Assembly (NCBI GenBank): GCA_030248215.1 | Contig: JASANG010001376.1 | Coordinates: 1-64,000 of the forward strand | Reading direction: 5' to 3' | Source: Enoplolaimus lenunculus | Lineage: Eukaryota > Nematoda > Enoplea > Enoplida > Thoracostomopsidae | DNA length: 64,000 bases | Part shown: piece after piece, positions 32,185 to 43,845 of the stretch | How positions within the stretch are numbered: the first letter of the stretch is position 1 | Layout of the letters: each line of letters opens with the position of its first letter | The notes under the pieces: generated by a model | Database searches by the model: none | Told to the model about the DNA's origin: nothing | Seen by the model: the letters and a program-made list of their open reading frames with translations, nothing else | Translations under genes and position numbers: made by a program

Positions 32185-32436
32185 CACTGTAAATTTCAGT
32201 GAGTTGATTTTAACTCAGAATGAGTTGAATTACTCACTCTGAGTTAGGACTATCAGAACTCAGAATTTTAAGTTGATTCAATTCATTCTGAGTTAATTAA
32301 TCAACTCACCTATAGTCAACTCAACTCAGAGTGAGAATCAACTCAACTCAGAGTGAGCTAATGTTTACTGATACTAATTCAGAAATAACCAACTCGCTAG
32401 CTGAATTGATTAATCAACTCGTTGGAATTTACAGTG
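32185..32436 (+). mobile_element. B-family MITE
   Basis: TA + CACTGTAAATTTCAGTGAGT to GGAATTTACAGTG + TA. Confidence 0.88.
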
Positions 32437-33088
32437 TAGCTATGTCAAAAATAGAATTTACATTGGGTGGGGGATACACGATCCCCTCAGTGGGCCGGTA
32501 TTTTCAATGCCCGCTATAGAATAGTAAACCCGTATGCGGTCGTACCGTGTTTGGTGACCTGTAAGGTTTTTTGTTTCGCTAGAAACGTCTGTTGTTGATC
32601 TAAAACGCGCTAAGTGTACTACGTTTTAGGTTTACTAAACACCTCAGGCAGGGTTCTACGCCGTCGTCAGTAGAAGACATACACGACGGGCGCCATTTTT
32701 AATCCTCTGACGGATCCATGGGGATCCATCCAGGGACTGCTTCGCAACCGGCAAACAAAAATCAAAATTTTGTATTCAGATTTAGTACTAAAATTGTATT
32801 GGCTTCGCGTTCGGTTCGCTCGTAAGCTTTATTGTATATTGCGTTTGTGTTTCTTCCTATGTCAGAATTGACCGAATCTGCCACTGGGTTTTTTTTCTTG
32901 TCTGAGGGAAAAAATAAGCATATTTTGATGATCGCATTTTTTCTGTATAAACTTTAATTTAAAGAATAATATTTTTTGACTGAGTAAAAATGAAATTGAG
33001 TCAGGTTTGTGTGATTTATTTTGTTTATTTTTGAACGAAACTCAACACTATTTTTTTATCGCAGCAGTTCAGTTAAAGCATAGTGGTT
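32437..33088. other. Spacer, nothing recognised
   Basis: Contains CTGACGGATCCATGG (~32699), resembling hAT-type M ends, but no partner end was found. Confidence 0.3.
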
Positions 33089-33435
33089 GGGTTTCTGAAA
33101 CCCTACTTAAGTACGACTTAGCCCTTAAGTACGTGCTATATAATTAGTTATTCATTTTGTTGTTTTTTAAAAGCGTACTTAAGTAAATACTTAAGTCGCT
33201 GATAAAATCTGATAGATTACAAATTACCCGTTCATGTATGCTAGCCCTGTTTTGATGTTGTAGACTCGTGGTGCCTCCTTAATATATAGCAAAACTGTTA
33301 CTTTTTGTAATGACAATGGCTCACATTTGGCGTTTACTTGTTTTGTTCGAAAAGTTAAGTATTTACTTAAATCATTCACTTTAGTAATTACTTAAGTATA
33401 ACTTAAGTAAATGCGTAAATAATATTTCAGAAACT
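33089..33435. mobile_element. MITE rich in ACTTAAGTA palindromes
   Basis: Ends GGTTTCTGAAACCCTACTT and TATTTCAGAAACT are inverted. Six or more (A)CTTAAGT(A) palindromes cluster in both halves. No target duplication identified; single copy in the window. Confidence 0.5.
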
Positions 33436-33639
33436 CCGTCAATGGCTCTTATCCACAATCGTCCAACATTTTCTGTTTTGAAATTTTACAGGATTAAGCA
33501 ACGTTTTAGCAAATGTTTGATGTATTAAAAATGAACAATTGTGCCGACAAACGAGAAAGATTTTGTGAACCTGTGAAGTATTAACCCTGCCGTGTTTTAC
33601 ACCTATTTGGCTGAAAAACATATATCCATATATAACCGG

Positions 33640-33965
33640 AAAGTTAAAAATATACCGGAACCGGAACCAGAAAACAAAAAATATTTGTTACCGAAAAATT
33701 CATTTTTAACTCTACTTTAATGCTGTTAATGGTGTAAACACGCCGTTTAGAATGTCAAAATAGTGAAACAAATGTAGTAGGTGAAGACGTCTGATAAGTT
33801 GTATGGAGTATGGCACAAATTGAAAATTTTTTTGCAACATACAGTCCGACAATTTCAGGAAAATACGTGTGAATAAATGTCAATTTTTTGAATTTTCGAA
33901 TGACAAAAATTTTCAATACTGAAAATACCAGAAAATTCCGGTGAAAAAATATCGGATGAGTTTTT
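33640..33965 (-). mobile_element. K-family element, inverted and truncated
   Basis: ACCGGAAAGTTAAAAATATA, CCGGAACCGGAACCAG, then the inverted interior (ACAAATTGAAAATTTT, GAATGACAAAAATTTTCAA) and AGAAAATTCCGGTG. Confidence 0.5.
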
Positions 33966-34056
33966 TAACTCAGAGTTTCTGAGTTGACTCAACTCGTGCT
34001 GAGTAAAATTAATCAACTCACCCGGAATCGGCTCAACTCAGAGTTTACCCTAAAGT
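33966..34056. mobile_element. B-family fragment
   Basis: TTCTGAGTTGACTCAACTCG and ACTCACCCGGAATCGGCTC match the B interior only. Confidence 0.5.
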
Positions 34057-34156
34057 GTACGTTCACTTCATGACTAACATATATTGGAAAGCTTAAAATG
34101 TACCTAACAACAGACGGCTGTATGAATGACGCTAGACACCGATCTATACTAAGTTA

Positions 34157-34355
34157 GGGCCATGTTACTTTTAGGGGCGTCCAAGTTTAAAAGAGTAGGT
34201 TTAGATTCCTAGATTATATTTTTTCCTAAGGCTTATACGCTTTAGGATTAGGCTTCGGCTTAGGCATAGGAACACATTTTTGAAACGCTTAGGCTTAGAC
34301 TTAAGCTTAGAAGTACGCTTAATCTACTGTTACGCCCCTTAAAGTAACCTTGGCC
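34157..34355 (-). mobile_element. A'-family telomere-core MITE with 8-bp target duplication
   Basis: GGGCCATGTTACTTTTAGGG to TTAAAGTAACCTTGGCC. Flanks CTAAGTTA (34149-34156) and CTAAGTTT (34356-34363), 7 of 8. Confidence 0.85.
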
Positions 34356-34601
34356 CTAAGTTTTACGGTTCACTCTTTTTTGCATTATTAAATATTGACG
34401 TATATTTGTAATAAGTATCATAAAGTGACAAGCAGTTGCTGCTGTCAATACTCTGGTTATGTAATTAGTTTCAATGCAGTGCTATACCAAGTTTTTAAAC
34501 CATCTGATCATTTTGTACAACATAAATCGATTTATTCTTACCTGAGGGGTCCGAAACGATTTCGATTACATATTCTGACCAATGTGTGTACAACAAGTGC
34601 T

Positions 34602-34760
34602 GTTACAGTATTATAAGCATATTATTCATCCCAAGCCTAAGCCTAAGGCAAAGTGTAAGAATGAGCTTATACCTAAGGCTAAGCAAAAAAATGAGACCCA
34701 AGCGTACTCTATTACTGTCCCGCAGAAAAACGTTCCGCCTTTGATCTTTACGTGGGCCCA
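34602..34760 (+). mobile_element. A-family telomere-core MITE
   Basis: ACAGTATTATAAGCATATTA, AAGCCTAAGCC, GTAAGAATGAGC, CCGCAGAAAAACGTTCCGCC and TTTACGTGGGCCC. Confidence 0.8.
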
Positions 34761-34814
34761 ATATTGTTATACTGTCACATTTCAGAAATATTGTAGTCAC
34801 GAATTTAAATTGTG

Positions 34815-34882
34815 AAGCTTAAACCGACTCTATTATAGCCCCTCCGGAAAACGATCCGGCCCTGTTTTATACATGGGCCCTT
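34815..34882 (+). mobile_element. A''-family right-end fragment
   Basis: AAGCTTAAACCGACTCTATT, GATCCGGCCCTGTTTTATAC, ATGGGCCC. Confidence 0.65.
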
Positions 34883-35084
34883 GTACTTATAGGCTTAAAT
34901 ATTTGAATAGATTATATAAGTTTTATTGTGCTCTGAAACTCGTCAGCGCTGAACTTTAATTTTGATACAGCTGCAATGATTTTTTACCAAAATAATTAAT
35001 TGTTGTAGCAGAAATGTTAGCAAAATGAAAACTGGTTGCGCTGGTCCCAAAATTTTCAAAACCAAGTATTTTGAATTTAACGTT

Positions 35085-36440
35085 AAAATTGCGTTTGGCT
35101 TCTCGGTCACTTTCCTCGCGTAATTTCTTTCTCTATTATATATTGCGCCCCTCTGTGTTAACATTTACTACTAAAATTGCGTTTGGCTTCTCGGTCACTT
35201 TCCTCGCGTAATTTCTTTCTCTATTATATATTGCACCCCTGTGTGTTAACATTTACTACTAAAATTGCGTTTGGCTTCTCGGTCTCTTCGCTCGCATAAT
35301 TTCTTTCTCTATTATATATTGCGCCCCTCTGTGTTAACATTTACTACTAAAATTGCGTTTGGCTTCTCGGTCACTTCGTTTGCGTAATTTCTTTCTCTAT
35401 TATATATTGCACCCCCGTGTGTTAAGATATACTACTAAAATTGCGTTTGGCTTCTCGGTCTCTTCGCTCGCATAATTTCTTTCTCTATTATATATTGCGC
35501 CCCTCTGTGTTAACATTTACTACTAAAATTGCGTTTGGCTTCTCGGTCTCTTCGCTCGCATAATTTCTTTCTCTATTATATATTGCTCCCCTCTGTGTTA
35601 ACATATTACTACTAAAATTGCGTTTGGCTTCTCGGTCTCTTCGCTCGCATAATTTCTTTCTCTATTATATATTGCGCCCCTCTGTGTTAACATTTACTAC
35701 TAAAATTGCGTTTGGCTTCTCGGTCACTTCGTTTGCGTAATTTCTTTCTCTATTATATATTGCACCCCCGTGTGTTAAGATATACTACTAAAATTGCGTT
35801 TGGCTTCTCGGTCTCTTCGCTCGCATAATTTCTTTCTCTATTATATATTGCGCCCCTCTGTGTTAACATTTACTACTAAAATTGCGTTTGGCTTCTCGGT
35901 CTCTTCGCTCGCATAATTTCTTTCTCTATTATATATTGCGCCCCTCTGTGTTAACATTTACTACTAAAATTGCGTTTGGCTTCTCGGTCACTTCGTTTGC
36001 GTAATTTCTTTCTCTATTATATATTGCACCCCCGTGTGTTAAGATATACTACTAAAATTGCGTTTGGCTTCTCGGTCACTTCGTTTGCGTAATTTCTTTC
36101 TCTATTATATATTGCACCCCCGTGTGTTAAGATATACTACTAAAATTGCGTTTGGCTTCTCGGTCTCTTCGCTCGCATAATTTCTTTCTCTATTATATAT
36201 TGCGCCCCTCTGTGTTAACATTTACTACTAAAATTGCGTTTGGCTTCTCGGTCACTTCGTTTGCGTAATTTCTTTCTCTATTATATATTGCACCCCCGTG
36301 TGTTAAGATATACTACTAAAATTGCGTTTGGCTTCTCGGTCACTTCGTTTGCGTAATTTCTTTCTCTATTATATATTGCACCCCCGTGTGTTAAGATATA
36401 CTACTAAAATTGCGTTTGGCTTCTCGGTCACTTCGCTCCA
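35085..36440. repeat. ~88-bp satellite, about 16 monomers of two types
   Basis: Monomers start AAAATTGCGTTTGGCTTCTC and contain TTCTTTCTCTATTATATATT. Type I has TCTCTTCGCTCGCAT with GCGCCCCTCTGTGTTAACAT. Type II has TCACTTCGTTTGCGT with GCACCCCCGTGTGTTAAGAT. The two diagnostic blocks travel together. The last monomer runs into unique sequence at CACTTCGCTCCATTTG. Confidence 0.95.
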
Positions 36441-36784
36441 TTTGATTGCTACTACTATATCGCACTCCACGTTGTTGAATATGCTGGTTTGCCCATGATT
36501 TCTGGCAAAACACGCCAGCAACTTGGCAGTATGTATATGTCGCAAAAACCAGCGTTCGACTTGCAATTAAATGTCTGTAAATCTAGAGTGAGAGAGTGAT
36601 TTTATGTTAATTGCTTCTTCTGAGACCTCAATTAGTTCCGCGTGCCATTTAGAGTTTTGCCTTCTAAGGGAACAATCAGCGAAACTGTGCTCAAATTATC
36701 GTGTCTTGTTGTGTCTCGGTGGTTAAAAAACCCTGTGTTGCTATTGTAATGTTACATTTTTCATTGCGATCATGCCCATTAAAT
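36441..36784. other. Unique spacer between two arrays
   Basis: AT-moderate sequence. A 65-aa minus ORF here overlaps the array edge and has no recognised domain. Confidence 0.4.
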
Positions 36785-37608
36785 GACCAATCAGATGTCA
36801 GTTGTAATTTCACAAGACTGGATATCATGGCCAATCAGATTTCAATTGTAATTTGACAAGACTGGATATCATGACCAATCAGATTTCAATTGTAATTTGA
36901 CAAGACTGGATATCATGACCAATCAGATTTCAATTGTAATTTGACAAGACTGGATATCATGGCCAATCAGATTTCAATTGTAATTTGACAAGACTGGATA
37001 TCATGACCAATCAGATTTCAATTGTAATTTGACAAGACTGGATATCATGACCAATCAGATTTCAATTGTAATTTGACAAGACTGGATATCATGACCAATC
37101 AGATTTCAATTGTAATTTGACAAGACTGGATATCATGACCAATCAGATTTCAATTGTAATTTGACAAGACTGGATATCATGATCAATCAGATTTCAATTG
37201 TAATTTGACAAGACTGGATATCATGACCAATCAGATTTCAATTGTAATTTGACAAGACTGGATATCATGACCAATCAGATTTCAATTGTAATTTGACAAG
37301 ACTGGATATCATGACCAATCAGATTTCAATTGTAATTTGACAAGACTGGATATCATGACCAATCAGATCTCAATTGTAATTTGACAAGACTGGATATCAT
37401 GACCAATCAGATTTCAATGGTAATTTGACAAGACTGGATATCATGACCAATCAGATTTCAATTGTAATTTGACAAGACTGGATATCATGACCAATCAGAT
37501 TTCAATTGTAATTTGACAAGACTGGATATCATGACCAATCAGATTTCAATTGTAATTTGACAAGACTGGATATCATGACCAATCAGATTTCAATTGTAAT
37601 TTGACAAG
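36785..37608. repeat. 44-bp tandem repeat, about 19 units
   Basis: Unit GACCAATCAGATTTCAATTG then TAATTTGACAAGACTGGATA TCAT. Very homogeneous; most units are identical, with a few single-base variants (for example GGCC, GATC, CTCAAT). Each unit holds CCAAT and CAATTG. Confidence 0.97.
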
Positions 37609-37852
37609 AGGGTGGCTAGAATTTCATCAAGTTCCGCTTTTGTTACGGTGAAGAAATTTCAGGAAGAAATATATTCCGCGACACTTTCAAGTTTCACGCT
37701 CTTTGGGGTATATTTTCGTACGCGTGAGATGTGGCGTGATTTGATTGGATTATTGAAACTTTTTTATTTGCCAGATTTTGTCGAAGTTAATTGGTTCGTG
37801 TTTGTCCTGATATAGTGAAACTTGTACAACCAGGTAATGCTAGAGGGTCCAT
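37609..37852. other. Short unique stretch beyond the 44-bp array
   Basis: A 67-aa plus ORF (37612-37815; ARISSSSAFVTVKKFQEEIY) is mildly protein-like. No family recognised. Confidence 0.2.
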
Positions 37853-38012
37853 TTGCAGATCAGGGGTGGAACGTTTTTCTGTGGGACTGCAATAGAGCAA
37901 GCTTATTAAGCTTTAAGCTAATTTGTTTCTCAGGGTTAGGCTTAGGTATAACTTCATTCTCACGTTTAAGCTTAGGTTTAGGAATATTCTTATATTAACT
38001 CTTCCGCCCCTC
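37853..38012 (-). mobile_element. A-family telomere-core MITE
   Basis: AGATCAGGGGTGGAACGTTT, CTGTGGGACTGCAATAGAG, GGTTAGGCTTAGG, ACTCTTCCGCCCCTC. Confidence 0.75.
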
Positions 38013-38176
38013 TTGAAATATCCTTTCTACAGTTTACAATGCATAAGCCTCCGGTCAATGACAGAATAAAGATTAAATTAGTACGCTGCACAGATCAGAC
38101 TAAATTCTGAAGTCGTATAAAAGCGTAAACCTAATTTTAGAAGTACAAGGCTTAATCCATTCCTAAGTTATGAGAC

Positions 38177-38380
38177 GGCTCATATATAGAACAGGGCCGG
38201 ATGGTTTCCCGGCGGGGCTGTAATAGAATCAATTTAAGCATTTGACTCACTTTTTTGCTTAGGCTTAGGCTTAGGCTTAGGAACAGGTTCATCCTTTATG
38301 CTTAGGCTTAGGCTTAAGTTTAGTTTTAGGCTTAGGAATATGTGTATACTACTGATTGGGCCCTGTCCTATACATAGGCC
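38177..38380 (-). mobile_element. A''-family telomere-core MITE with 8-bp target duplication
   Basis: GGCTCATATATAGAACAGGG to CCCTGTCCTATACATAGGCC. Flanks TATGAGAC and TATGAAAC (7 of 8). The interior has GGCTTAGGCTTAGGCTTAGG. Confidence 0.85.
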
Positions 38381-38626
38381 TATGAAACTATACGATAGAC
38401 CACAAAATAGAATATTGTCCCAGGCGTCAGAACGGGTTTTATGACGAAAATTGTTTTTGTTGCAAATATGAATTTCTGCGGTAAAGTTTGCCACACTGCA
38501 ACAAAGTGCAAGCGTATAAACTGTCGCAAGCTATCCTGTTAAGGTAATCGCCACTATTTTCGCAATAGTGAATAATTTTTACCATGAATTATCACGAGGG
38601 CTTCGAAGACCAGACCGCAATCCATA

Positions 38627-38945
38627 AAACCAAGAGTGGATAATCGCTATTTAACAAGAGTGTGCAATTCGGTGCATTCTGTGTAGAAAACAATGTACCC
38701 GGCACGCGTTGCGTTTTTACCTTACCCCCTTTTATTTAGATCGGGGTACAACTGGTGCAAACCATGGCACTTTATGTATGCGTTTCAAACATGCTTCTAT
38801 TATAGTGTAATTAGGAGTATTCATGTGATATAGCGACCCCCTCTAAACAAAGGGGGGTCGGCCAAAAACGCAACACCCGATGGTACATTTGGTACAATAA
38901 GGGACCTCAAGTGTCGCACACTCTTGTTATTATCCCCTCTTGATT
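38627..38945. mobile_element. E-family inverted-repeat element
   Basis: AAGAGTGGATAATCGC, AAGAGTGTGCAATTCGG, ACGCGTTGCGTTTTTACC to GGGGGGTCGGCCAAAAACGC, GTCGCACACTCTTG. Confidence 0.8.
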
Positions 38946-39284
38946 AAACCAATAAACATTTTGTTACTGTTGCAAAATCATTTAATATTAAAAATGCGTC
39001 AGGCTTTTCGCTCGCGAAATTTTCATCAAAGTTTTTTTGACACCGTTTCAAACCCGGAGCAAAAGTTAAATATTTCACTGCAACGAATCAATTTTAACAT
39101 TGTGTCAAGCTTTGAAACGGCAAAAAAAACTAATTTTTGTAGAATATCGTAAACCTAAAAATGAAAATTACGAAATTCTATTTTTAAAAAGATGAATTTT
39201 CAAAAAATAACCTTAAATTTAAAAAACAAATTTGGTAGAACGATCCCAATTGAAAATCATTGCTACGCCCTTGACCTCGAACCC

Positions 39285-39447
39285 GTAACCAGGAGGTCCA
39301 GTGGGTTCAGCCCCACCTGAAAAAATTTTGGCCCCATAGAAAATTTTCAACCTTGCTTGTAACTACTCATTGAAAACCCTTGAATGATCCTCTTAAAAAA
39401 TTTTAGCCCCCCCCCCCCCCTAGCAAGGTGAGCTGGCTACGGGCCTG
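39285..39447 (+). mobile_element. I-family MITE
   Basis: ACCCGTAACCAGGAGGTCCA, AACCTTGCTTGTAACTAC, poly-C, AAGGTGAGCTGGCTACGGG. Confidence 0.8.
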
Positions 39448-39875
39448 CTCGACCTTCGACGTATCCTTTGATGCTGCCGAAAATTTATGTTCCAACGACA
39501 TTATTGTTGCATTCTCACTAGCTATGTACACTTCAAGGCTTTTAAGCGCTATTAAGACTTTAAAAAATGGAACCAGTCCATTTCTAAGACACTATTCACC
39601 CATCTTCTTCTTCTACAGTTGCCTGCCAACAAGTTTAGGTACACATACCCGGCAGCCTTAGCTCAAAATATAGGAACACATCAGTTTAAGTTGGCCCCCG
39701 CCGCAGTAGTGTTGCTTACGATAGTATGATGATGACTTTCTTAAAAATGAAAGACTAAAAACGACTAGCTATGTAATTTTTGTGTTCAAGTTTTAAACTA
39801 CGGTCCGCACAAGCAATTTTTAGTCTTTCGGCGCTCGTCTAAGACACGCAAGCGACACAAACGTCGAAAACCGGG

Positions 39876-40023
39876 GCCCATGTAAAGATCAGGGGCGGAG
39901 AATTTTACTGTGAGACTAGAATAGAGTAAGCTTAAGCTTTAGACTAATTTTTGGCTTGGTTCTAGGCTTAGGCTTAGGACTATGCTTCTAATACTGTTCC
40001 GCCCCGGTTCTTTACATTCACCC
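39876..40023 (-). mobile_element. A-family telomere-core MITE with perfect 8-bp target duplication
   Basis: GCCCATGTAAAGATCAGGGG to CCCCGGTTCTTTACATTC ACCC, flanked by AAACCGGG (39868-39875 and 40024-40031). The interior has GGCTTAGGCTTAGG. This copy fixes the A family's target-site length. Confidence 0.9.
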
Positions 40024-40159
40024 AAACCGGGCAACGAATATACCACTGGCTAGCAGCTATATTTGGTTGGTGAAACCTAAACTTTTTACCAGTTTTTTTT
40101 CATTATTAACGGCTTCGAATGTGTGAGGCATATCACTACTATAAACCGATGAAACCTTG

Positions 40160-40385
40160 TATGGCACGGTCAACGGTGGATCCTAAAAATCCTAATGGGG
40201 ACCTTTGCCATATACAATAGGCAAATAAGTAGCCTACATGGCAAACGAGCCAAATTGCGAAACGCAATTTTAGTTCTTAGTACAAAATTTTTGGTTCTGG
40301 TTCGTGTTTGGGGTGCCAAGGATTGCGTGGGCCCCCCTCGTTTAACTATGCCTATGGCACGGGGCGCGTCGGTCGTTCCCTGAGA
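40160..40385. other. Possible decayed hAT-like element
   Basis: AACGGTGGATCCTAAAAATC resembles the GGCGGATCC end of M, and GGTGCCAAGGATTGCG follows later. The boundaries and duplication are not resolvable. Confidence 0.25.
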
Positions 40386-40610
40386 CACACCACGGCTGCA
40401 CGCTTGTTGCAGTTGTGGGCTGTGTGCTTGCTGTCACAACTGACTTACATAAAGTTTTATCACGTTTTGGAATCACTTAAAAATGTTTGTGTGCTGTCTT
40501 GAAAATTGTGTTTGAGATGATAAAACTTTTGTGTCAGCTGAGAAAACTTTGGCCAAGACTGTAACTGCTTTTTTTAAATAGGATGTACACGGATAGCACG
40601 ACCTGAATCT

Positions 40611-40866
40611 GACTGTAAATTCAAGTGAATTGACTTTAACTCAGAATGACTTGAATGCACACTCAGAGATTTAAACTCTGAATGAGGTCTTTCAGAACTC
40701 ACAATTCTGAATTGATTGAACTCATTCTGAGTTAATTAATAAACTCACCCGGAATTTAATCATGTCACAGTCAGTTATTATTTACTGTTATTAAACTCAG
40801 AAACAACCTGAAATAACTAAAATTCTGTCACTGAATTGATGAATCAACTCATTGGAATTTACAGTG
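40611..40866 (+). mobile_element. B-family MITE
   Basis: GACTGTAAATTCAAGTGAAT to GGAATTTACAGTG. Confidence 0.82.
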
Positions 40867-41208
40867 CTGCTGAGACTCCAGAATCGTAGGAACGAGTATT
40901 TTCTGGGGTGTCAAAATAGAGCACAAACAGGTTTTACCAAATAACGAAGCAACCTCGACGTGCAGCAGGGTATCTAACCATTGATAGGTAACCAAGAGTC
41001 AAAGCGCATGCAGGGACAGTTGAAGGTCTCGTGAGCGAAGCGAGAGAAAATACGGTACATTTTTTTGGATTAAACGTTTTAAATTCCGACATCAAACTTT
41101 AATATCTATGCGATTTCTTCGGGGTGTCGGTGGACACGTCTGTCGTGGTGCTGAATTTTAATTGGCCGGCGTTTTTCATATCTTAATTGTATGAAAATTG
41201 CGACCCAT
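40867..41208. other. Spacer, nothing recognised
   Basis: Contains a GTGAGCGAAGCGAGAGAAAA string similar in sense to the 88-bp satellite's TCGCTCGC block inverted. No gene. Confidence 0.3.
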
Positions 41209-41255
41209 GTAAAGATCAGGAGCGAGCGAAACGTTTTTCTGTGGGACTACAAAAG
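41209..41255 (-). mobile_element. A-family end fragment
   Basis: CATGTAAAGATCAGGAGC then AACGTTTTTCTGTGGGACT; only one end is present. Confidence 0.55.
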
Positions 41256-41540
41256 ACCCCCAGGATGGTGACGTAGGTACGTGCCTGTAGATGTAAGGTT
41301 AAGATTACAAAACAATTATCAACTGTCGTTTAAAGCCAGTCAGTCATTCATGACGTATTAGCACGCACGATGTGACAATTTGATTCGTTTATAAAGCGGG
41401 ATTTTTGACGAAACAAATATTACGTGTCAAAATTCAAAGTTATCTGGCAAAGACAATGAATAAAGTATAAAATGTTTATTTTAAACCAGAATAATTGGCA
41501 CATAACCACGATACTTGGTACTTTAATACTCATCACATAC

Positions 41541-41798
41541 TACTGTAAATTCCAATGAGTTGATTAATCAGATATGCTATAGCGAGTTGGTTATTTCTGA
41601 ATTAATATCAGTAAACATTAAACTCACACTGAGTTGAGCTGATTCTCACTCTGTGAGTTAAGTTGACTACTGGGTGAGTTGATTAATTAAATCAGAACCA
41701 ATTGAATCAACTCAAAATTCTAAATTCTGATTGTCCTAACGCAGTCTGAGTGATTCAACTTATTCTGAATTATATTCAACTCACTGAAATTAACAGTG
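41541..41798 (-). mobile_element. B-family MITE
   Basis: TACTGTAAATTCCAATGAGT to GAAATTAACAGTG + TA. Confidence 0.83.
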
Positions 41799-42049
41799 TA
41801 CAATGAGTTGTTTCCAGTCAGAAGTAATAAAACAAGCTTATGATTAAGCTTATATTTTGACCCATGATTGGCTCTATTCTTAAGTTTTTTAACTTTAGAT
41901 TAGGATTTGACTTAATAAACCAACAAAAATGGGGGGTGATGCTTTGCCCCCTCTAACACATGAAATGAAAACTAGTAATATATACATATATAAATACGAT
42001 ACTGGTACGAGTAAAGACTCCCTCTCTGAATACGGACTGATACATTCGT

Positions 42050-42340
42050 TTAAATTCCAATGAGGTTATTAATCAACTTTATATACCGAGTTAGTTATTT
42101 CTGTGTTAATAAAGTAAACATTATTTCACTCTGATTTCAGTTGTTTTTCAATTTGAGTTGAATTTGTTTTCACTCCGGGTTGAGTTGATTTAAACTGTGA
42201 ATTGAGTTGATTTTCAATTTGAGTTGATTTGGTAATAAGTTGAATCAACTCAGAAATCTGAGGTCTCAAAGTATCATGATTCGGAACTCAGATTTCTGAT
42301 GTATTCAACTCATTCTGAGTTAATATCAACTCACTGATAT
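42050..42340 (-). mobile_element. B-family MITE, diverged long variant
   Basis: TAAATTCCAATGAGGTTATT, iterated TTTGAGTTGA units, CTGAGTTAATATCAACTCAC. Confidence 0.55.
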
Positions 42341-42455
42341 AAGGTTACGATGTTGATTAACTGATGTTTAACAAGTTTCAACTAAAACCTCATTAAGGTT
42401 ATTTTTGTTCACAGAATCCCTTACGAACAAAATGATGATGTTTTCGAAACTCGAA

Positions 42456-42683
42456 CTCTGTAAATTGCAATGAGTTGGTTGATCAACTCAGAGAGAAAAT
42501 TTCGTTATTTCTGAGTTAATGACAGTAACTATTAACTCCCTGTAAGATGAAGTTAATTGATTAATTCAAAATGAGTTCAATGAATTAAGAATTCTGAGTT
42601 CTGAAAAACCGAATTCAGAGTTCATGTTTACGAGTAGATTCAACGCATTCTGAGTTAAAATCAACTAACTGGAATTTACAGTG
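42456..42683 (-). mobile_element. B-family MITE
   Basis: ACTCTGTAAATTGCAATGAG to GGAATTTACAGTG. Confidence 0.78.
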
Positions 42684-42712
42684 AAGCTTGTTTTATATTT
42701 GTGATACGTGTT

Positions 42713-42830
42713 TCGCGTTACAACCAGGGCAGGCGGGTGACAAGTTTTCTTAAATGTCCTGATAGAAACAAAACATGTCTCAAGCTGCCCCGGTTGTATC
42801 GCGAACATTGCGTGACTCGATTCGTAACCC
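42713..42830. mobile_element. Element C, short decayed copy
   Basis: TTCGCGTTACAACCAGGGCA GGCGGG and CAAGCTGCCCCGGTTGTATC GCGAAC keep the subterminal parts of C. The palindrome-bearing interior is missing. Confidence 0.55.
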
Positions 42831-43127
42831 TGTATAATTTTTGTATTTGAAAACTTTGACCTTAAATTTTTAATAACTAAAAGTTTAAAAATTCAAAATT
42901 AATTGACACTCGCGAAAAGTTTCATACTTTAAATCTCCGTTTTGCCAAAAATAACACCTTCTGATTAATGAAATTTCATAAATATTTTCGTTTGTGACAG
43001 CCTATTTTTAGACGTGATTAATTAATAATTGTATTTTGCAAAAATTTGACAAGTGATTTTTCATAGTTGAAAACTTGAAAAATTACTTTATATATGAAGA
43101 AAAATTTTGCACTTAATGTGTTTTACC
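42831..43127. other. AT-rich spacer
   Basis: No feature recognised. Confidence 0.4.
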
Positions 43128-43440
43128 AAGAGTGTCATGATACAAGAGTATTCAACTCTTTTCGTTCCGCATCCTACAAAATGTACCAACGGGCATTGGG
43201 GTCCACTCTCCTTATTCAGGGGGTGGCATCTCATGCAATACCCCTAAAACTATAAGCAGAACATTTTGAAGCCGTATCCGTACAGTGCTCTGGTTCGCAT
43301 AAGTTGTCCCCCCGTCTAAATAAGGAGGCTATAGGCCAAAGGCGAAACGATCACAGGGCACATTGTTTTCTACACAGAATGTACTCAGTTGCACACTCTT
43401 GTAAAAAGAGTCATTATCGATTCTGGGTTTACCAAAAATT
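43128..43440. mobile_element. E-family inverted-repeat element
   Basis: CAAGAGTGTCATGATACAAG, GGCATTGGGGTCCACTC, GGCCAAAGGCGAAACGATC, CAGTTGCACACTCTTG. Confidence 0.65.
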
Positions 43441-43845
43441 ATTCATTTGGGGGGGGGGGGGGTTATATGTACGGCTATTTTGCTATACAGCACACTTTAA
43501 ACTATCGAGATTCATTGTAGTTCTTTCAAATTTTAATCTGGGATGTTTTCCGAGTTTAATCCTATCAGAATAACTAAACTAGTCAACGTTAGCCAACTAT
43601 AAGATTATACTTAAGTTTTAAGCAAATGTTTAGGCAATCGACCAGATTTGACGTACTACGGATTAACAGTTCAGACATCTTAGTCTTGGTCTAACTGAGA
43701 TTATAGCCCTATGATACCTACTTAGGACGTAATGCAAAATTATAGCTTTTTACTTCTATGAGTAGGCCAAATTTTGCCGATTTTCTAGTTTTGTTGGAAA
43801 AGTTACATTTTAGAAACACAACCAGAAATTGTTTCAGCTCATTAA

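Noticed and set aside
35085-36566. Short ORFs across the 88-bp satellite
   Set aside because: They follow repeat composition and array edges, with no conserved domain.
36785-37608. Regular 44-bp repeats resembling a CRISPR array
   Set aside because: Units are contiguous with no variable spacers, no cas genes, and the DNA is eukaryotic.
40170-40502. Set of overlapping ORFs on both strands
   Set aside because: Probably a decayed repeat; the peptides lack domains and both strands are equally open.
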